From assembly GCA_009746045.1 (NCBI GenBank), contig RPFO01000582.1, positions 1-30,355 of the forward strand: DNA of 30,355 nt. The letters run 5' to 3'. A program made the translations under genes and the position numbers. Below the pieces are notes generated by a model. The model was not told the DNA's origin, searched no databases, and saw nothing but the letters and a program-made list of their open reading frames with translations. Positions within the stretch are counted from its first letter, which is position 1. Every line of letters begins with the position of its first letter. Shown one piece after another: positions 26,104 to 30,355 of the stretch. This DNA is from Mesostigma viride (taxonomy: Eukaryota; Streptophyta; Mesostigmatophyceae; Mesostigmatales; Mesostigmataceae).

Positions 26104-26403
26104 ATGATCACGTTCGTCCTCGCGCTCACGCTCGTGACGTTCTACTCCCTCCTGCTCCCGTGCGCGATCCTCGTCAGTAGAAAGACGCGTACACTCGAGG
26201 CAGCCGAGCCATCTCGCGTCTCGGAACCGGCGGCGGCGCCGGAGTCGGAGATGCAGACGGACCCGCCGCCCCCGCCGCGCCCGTCGCGGAAGGAACGGCG
26301 CCGGATGTGGTACCGCCGCCACCTGGGAGACCGACTCCGCCGCGAGCGGTCCGCGACCTCGTCAGCGCCGGATCGGGACGGAGAGCCGCGGCGCGTCGAG
26401 TAG
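26104..26403 (+). CDS. Single-helix membrane protein, 99 aa
   Basis: Residues 2-24 form a hydrophobic helix (ITFVLALTLVTFYSLLLPCA) with GC-ending codons. An acidic, Glu/Pro/Ala-rich part with a run of five prolines follows, then a basic end (RKERRRMWYRRHLGDRLRRE). This is a plausible N-terminally anchored protein and the only plus-strand candidate in the right third. It overlaps the 3' end of the minus-strand Tudor-like ORF by about 230 bp, so one of the two ends may be wrong. No TATAC element is seen just upstream. No family is recognised. Confidence 0.45.
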   Translation: MITFVLALTLVTFYSLLLPCAILVSRKTRTLEAAEPSRVSEPAAAPESEMQTDPPPPPRPSRKERRRMWYRRHLGDRLRRERSATSSAPDRDGEPRRVE

Positions 26404-27118
26404 CCCCCGGCGTCTCGGCCGCGTTCGACGCGCTCCACGCCCGTAACGCGGGCGCGATCGACTCGCGCACCGCGTCTTCGTGTTTCTCCATCCTCCGCGC
26501 GGCCACTCGGACGGCGTCGAGCGCCTCCGCGGAGGTGAACGCGCGAGACATTCGCAGGTCGGCGCGCAGGTCCGTCGCGCGGCGGCGCTGCGCCGTCCAT
26601 TCCGCGACCCGTTTCGCGATCACGTCCCGATTGCGCGCCTCGATCTCTTCGACCATTCGCTCGTGCTTGGCCATCAATTTGCGGATCTTCCCCTTGGACG
26701 GCCGGATCTTCGAGATCATGACGCGCACGGACTCGTTCGTGTCCGAGAGGGACACGGTGAACCAGGGGCTGTTCGTGACCTTGGTCTTGGACGGCGTGCG
26801 CGTGTTCTTGTTCGCCTCGGGCAATCGTTCGATCTTCGCGCGCCGCCACGCGCCCTGCCACAACACGCGGACGTGTTCGCCTAGTTTGTAGTCCTTGACG
26901 CCCTTCCGGACGCACTGGACCGCTCGGATCTGGCCATCGTCGCCCTTCCGCACGTCGTACTTGGTGAAGTACTCGGCGCCGGGCGCGACCGGGTTCGCAG
27001 CCGGACAGAAGTACGTCGTCTCGTCCCTCTCGAAATCCTTCTTCTCGTCCGCGCGCACGACGGTCGTCAAGGCGCGCGAGGGGGGTTTGGAAGGATCGGG
27101 GTACTTCCCCTCCGCCAT
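26174..27118 (-). CDS. Tudor-like domain protein, or C-terminal extension of the transposase
   Basis: From an ATG at 27118 the frame gives 314 aa. Residues about 75-145 resemble an SH3-like barrel of the Tudor/Agenet/chromo-barrel kind (LGEHVRVLWQGAWRRAKIER, then WFTVSLSDTNESVRVMISKI), a fold that often binds modified histone tails or methylated peptides. A long charged helix follows (KLMAKHERMVEEIEARNRD), then a Pro/Ala/Gly-rich tail. There is no promoter element before 27118, and the frame is open and protein-like further upstream to about 27250, where the transposase ends in the next frame. It is therefore likely the tail of one long protein, with a one-base shift near 27250. The Tudor call is by pattern only. 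Confidence 0.5.
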   Translation of the reverse strand: MAEGKYPDPSKPPSRALTTVVRADEKKDFERDETTYFCPAANPVAPGAEYFTKYDVRKGDDGQIRAVQCVRKGVKDYKLGEHVRVLWQGAWRRAKIERLPEANKNTRTPSKTKVTNSPWFTVSLSDTNESVRVMISKIRPSKGKIRKLMAKHERMVEEIEARNRDVIAKRVAEWTAQRRRATDLRADLRMSRAFTSAEALDAVRVAARRMEKHEDAVRESIAPALRAWSASNAAETPGATRRAAALRPDPALTRSRTARGGVGLPGGGGTTSGAVPSATGAAGAAGPSASPTPAPPPVPRREMARLPRVYASFY

Positions 27119-27234
27119 CTTCCCGAGACACGCGCCCGTCCTCTTCGTCCTCACGTTCGTGTAAAAGGCGTCGTTCGCGTTCGGGTTCGCGGCGTCGTCC
27201 GGTTCTGTCACGATCGTCCTGGACAGCGACGGCG

Positions 27235-29896
27235 TCACCCCGATCGCCTTGCTGCGTAGCCCGAACAGAGCATGTAGTTCTTGATCGCGTGAGGCCGCGT
27301 GAGGACGTTGAGCGCGTTTATGATGGCGATCGACAGGTTCCACCGCGTCCGCGTGTGCCGCGCGACCTCTCGCCGTATGAACTTCTTGCCCGGATTGAAC
27401 GCCAACTCGATCGGGTTGAACTCCGGGGAGTACGGCGGCGTGTACAGCAGCGCGGGACGGCGAGCGAGACCTCGGACCACTCGACGATTCTGCGCGTCCA
27501 AACCGTACTCGAAGAACGTCTCTTTCGTCGGCGGCAACAACACGCCGTCGCCCCCTCCGCGCCGTCTGAGCAGTTGCGCCAACGGACTCAACTCGGATTC
27601 CGGGAACACGGACAACGCGTCGGGGAGTTTGGAGTTCAATCGGATCTCGCCGTCCGTCGGCCGGGCGTGGATGGCCGCGCCGTCCATGATGACGGTCTTG
27701 TCCACCACGAAGCTGTCGGGGAGGTTCTTCAGGAACTCCTTGAACAACCACCCGTCCACGGACATCGGGGCGGCGCCGATGTACCGCTCGCGCATCTGCG
27801 AACGGGCGAAGGACATCCGCGACACCTGGGCCCGCGTCTGCTTGATCTGGACACGCTCGTTGTCCCGCAGGTACTGCGCGAACTTGTCCGGGTAAAAATC
27901 GCCGTTGAAAAAGGCGTCTTCCTCCCCGCGGTCCCCGAACGTGTACGGGACTCCCGTCTCCGCCACGGACGCCAGACGGACGGAGTCGAGCGTCGGGTCG
28001 ATCAGACGGTCCTTGTCGCCCCCGTACGTGTGCACCATCTTCCACACGTGCGCGGCGATCTCCCATTTCCCCAGCGACTGGTTCGCCGCGCCGTCCCTCT
28101 TGAACGCGAGGTTCAGGTTCTTGTAGATCTCCCTGGCCAACAGGAAGTCGTAGGTCGTGTTCCGGTTCTTGTAACCGTCGACGTAATCTCTCGAATAAAA
28201 CACGCTCGTCTCCTTGAAGAACAGGTTGTGCAAGTGCGTGAACTTCCTCTCGTGGTCCGCCGTGACGGTCTCGAAAAGCGAAAAGAAGATGGTCTCGTAG
28301 TCCGAGTTCCGAAAAAGGCCGTGCAGCTCTCCCAACATCTTGGAAATGCTCTCTTCCGAATCGTCTTGGTCGTCGAACGTGCCCTTGGTGTCGTCGTATT
28401 TCAGCAGACTGTTCTCGGCGCGGGTCCTCGTCCCCTCGAGCACCTTGGCCACGATCAGGGACGCGTCGCCGGACGCGAGCCACGACGCGCCCAACGGCGG
28501 CCTCTCCCCGAACTGGGCCCCGTCCACCATGTAGTTGTGCATGCGGACGTGCGCCCACAAGAAGTAGTCGTGCGCGGCCAGACGGAGGACGAACGTCACC
28601 TTCTCCTTCCGGTCGTCCGTGTGCTCCACCAGGTCGGCGATCGGATGGCCGGGCAGGTGGTTCCAGTAGTCCGCCCACATGGCGCTCCTCGCGAACGAGT
28701 CCTTCACCAGTCTCTCCTTGGACCCGTCCGCGGGAAAGTCCCAGAACTCGGTGGGGAGGACGGAGTTCGACACCTCGGCGTCCATGCCGAAGGGGAACGA
28801 GGCCGCGCCGTTCGTGATCCAATCGTACAGCGCCTCCCCCCGTCTCGCCATGGCCTCGATGGGGGCTCGGAGAGACGCGAGCCGGACGCGGTCCCGTCCC
28901 CCGTCCTTCTTCTTGCACCAGTCCCCCATGACGAACCCCAGCCCTTCCCACCACATCTCGGACCGCAACCTCTCGGCGTCCCGATCCTGGACCGCGTTGA
29001 GAGCGGGGTAGTTATTGGAGATGCGGGACGGGATGGGCGGGAAGATCCTCAGGAACATGGCGGGAGGGAGGTTCATGTTCTCCCGGTTCTCGGACGGCCA
29101 TCGCATCGCCGCGATGACCGTCGTCCGCGTGTCCGTCTGCTCCCTCTTGCGGACGTACGGCATCTCCCCCTTCTTCCCCACCCCCTCGTGGGCACCGCGT
29201 TCATGACGACGCTGAACTCGTCCACGAACACGCAGTCCTCCGCGAACAGGTGCTTCTGGATCTCGACGAACGCCTTCTTCTTGGCGGCCACGTTCTTCGC
29301 GTCCCGGTCCTTGTAGTCGTACGCGATCTTCTTGTACGTCAGGTCGCCCATCTTCCGCGCCGCCTGGACGTCCCGATCGTCCAAAGCCACTGCGGCGCCG
29401 CACAGCGCCTTCAGTTCCGCGAACAGCGTCCTCGTCGACCCCGGGGCGTCCGCGCCGTTGCGGTTCGTGAACCCCGCGATGTCGGACGCCGTGAACGTCG
29501 GCGCGGCCGTCTGGATCTCCACGATCTTGGCCGCGACCCGGCGCCACTTCTCCTCCGTGCCGAACCTCCGCTCTCCGCGCGTGAGTCTGCGCTCGCTCGT
29601 GTACTTCCCCGTGTCCTCGTCGATCGTCCGCCGGGCCATCGGCCGCAACACGGACCGTCGGATCTCTCCTCGTCCGCGTAGTCCGGTTTGCCGTCGTCCA
29701 CCCACAGCCTGTGGTACACCCGCGCGGTCTTGCGGTCGACGCCGAACCGCTCGGCGATCTGATACAGCTTCTCCTTCCTCTCCTTCCGCGTGTGCACGGC
29801 CATCGCGATCAGCTTGCGGACGTGCAGCGGATGACTCGTGCCCTGGCGGATGGGGGCGATCGGTCGGGCGGCGACCTCGTCCGCGTCGTCCTCCAT
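27235..29896 (-). CDS. Giant DDE (IS630/Tc1-mariner-type) transposase-like protein with insertions
   Basis: About 887 residues with two one-base shifts (near 29650 and near 29190). The N-terminus has a helix-turn-helix (LYQIAERFGVDRKTARVYHR) and a second helical DNA-binding-like part (FTASDIAGFTNRNGA). The catalytic triad is visible: Asp in FVDEFSVV (codon 29222-29220), Asp in TVIMDGAAIHA (27684-27682) and Glu in PPYSPEFNPIE (27408-27406). In the family the first two lie about 100 residues apart; here about 512. The third lies 92 residues on, against about 34. The large insert (about 28950-27800) is an unbroken, well-composed sequence with no recognised domain. The family-like end (KNYMLCSGYA) is present. 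No terminal inverted repeats were identified. Confidence 0.75.
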
Positions 29897-29938
29897 CGTC
29901 GCGGACGATCCGAGCGGAGGCGGCTATTGTCTACGAAG

Positions 29939-30355
29939 CTAATAATCTCGGCGCCGTTCGAAATCCGCGTGAGGCACGGGCACGAACCGGGTCGCGTCGG
30001 CCGACTGCCACGGCTCTACGATCGAACGGTGCGTATCGCGAGGACCGACCTGCGACATCGCGTACGGGACAAAGACCCCGGCGGACGTCCGGGCGTGTAA
30101 TTGTTCTCGGGGTTCGCGCCCGCCCCGGCCCCGCCCCTCGCGCGTCGGACCGCGTACCTCCTGTCGAACTCCCACGCGACGGTGGCCACCGCGGTCAGAA
30201 GGAGACCGTACGCGGCCGACTTCACCGACCGGGTCACGAGGAACCCAAGCACGGCCGCGTACAACCCGAACCGTTTGAGCGCGTTCAGCCGGTCCCGGGC
30301 GCTCATGCCCGGGACGATCGGCCAGAAGGAGAGGAGGTCGTCCCCCAGCCCGTCC
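29939..30355 (-). CDS. Two-helix membrane protein, partial at right edge (frameshifted)
   Basis: An ATG at 30306 begins MSARDRLNALKRFGLY, but the frame is open to the window edge and reads DGLGDDLLSFWPIVPG before it, so the true start is probably outside. Two membrane helices lie at about 30275-30230 (LYAAVLGFLVTRS) and 30215-30165 (AAYGLLLTAVATVAWEF). A one-base shift near 30095 leads into the likely C-terminal part (SAGVFVPYAMSQVGPRDTHR, then FVPVPHADFERRRDY), with a stop at 29939-29941. The pattern of FWP, then a basic LNAL-x-RF, then two helices resembles a small membrane protein widespread in large DNA viruses (DUF5762-like, from memory). It is upstream of the transposase on the same strand, with 42 bp between. 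Confidence 0.55.
   Translation of the reverse strand, partial: GRAGGRPPLLLADRPGHERPGPAERAQTVRVVRGRAWVPRDPVGEVGRVRSPSDRGGHRRVGVRQEVRGPTREGRGRGGREPREQLHARTSAGVFVPYAMSQVGPRDTHRSIVEPWQSADATRFVPVPHADFERRRDY

Noticed and set aside
27289-29316. 675-codon plus-strand frame opposite the transposase
   Set aside because: It is antisense to the catalytic motifs, with Arg/Val/His-rich repeats typical of a complementary reading of GC-rich coding DNA.
26174-29896. Intact transposon with terminal inverted repeats
   Set aside because: No matching inverted ends or TA duplication could be seen around the transposase-like gene, so only the coding sequence is claimed.

Overview
The window reads as part of the genome of a nucleocytoplasmic large DNA virus (phylum Nucleocytoviricota), or of a copy integrated in a host genome. 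It is GC-rich throughout. The diagnostic genes are four major capsid protein (MCP) paralogs, an A32-type DNA-packaging ATPase, a PCNA sliding clamp and a poxvirus VLTF-3-like late transcription factor. Genes are intron-free, tightly packed and on both strands. Clustered MCP copies and the overall gene set fit algal or other protist viruses best, but host and family cannot be fixed from this window. No tRNA, rRNA or CRISPR array was seen.

Layout. 1-4.4 kb holds small hypothetical genes, one with a CxH zinc-binding signature. 4.5-7.6 kb is an information-processing block: VLTF-3-like factor, PCNA, a small protein and a very acidic protein. 7.7-16.4 kb is a virion block: a LysM protein, a minus-strand MCP and three plus-strand MCPs in tandem. 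16.6-18.2 kb has the packaging ATPase and a JAMM-like metalloprotease. 18.3-26 kb is a minus-strand run of virion-like, membrane and basic proteins, including a protein of about 620 residues with a histone-like tail. 26.1-29.9 kb holds a giant, unusual DDE transposase-like gene with a Tudor-like ORF behind it. The right edge cuts a two-helix membrane protein.

Expression signals are visible. Many genes have a bipartite upstream element: an A or T tract, then about 10-17 nt later TATAC (or TATATC or GATAC), 9-25 nt before the ATG. Several convergent gene ends share TTTTATTA.

A dominant oddity is that about a dozen genes are split by single-base frameshifts, several of them at G or C runs, while the protein sequence resumes cleanly in the next frame. 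Uncorrected sequencing indels explain this best; decay of an integrated copy is the alternative. Genes are therefore given as whole units with their breaks noted, and several exact junctions are approximate.
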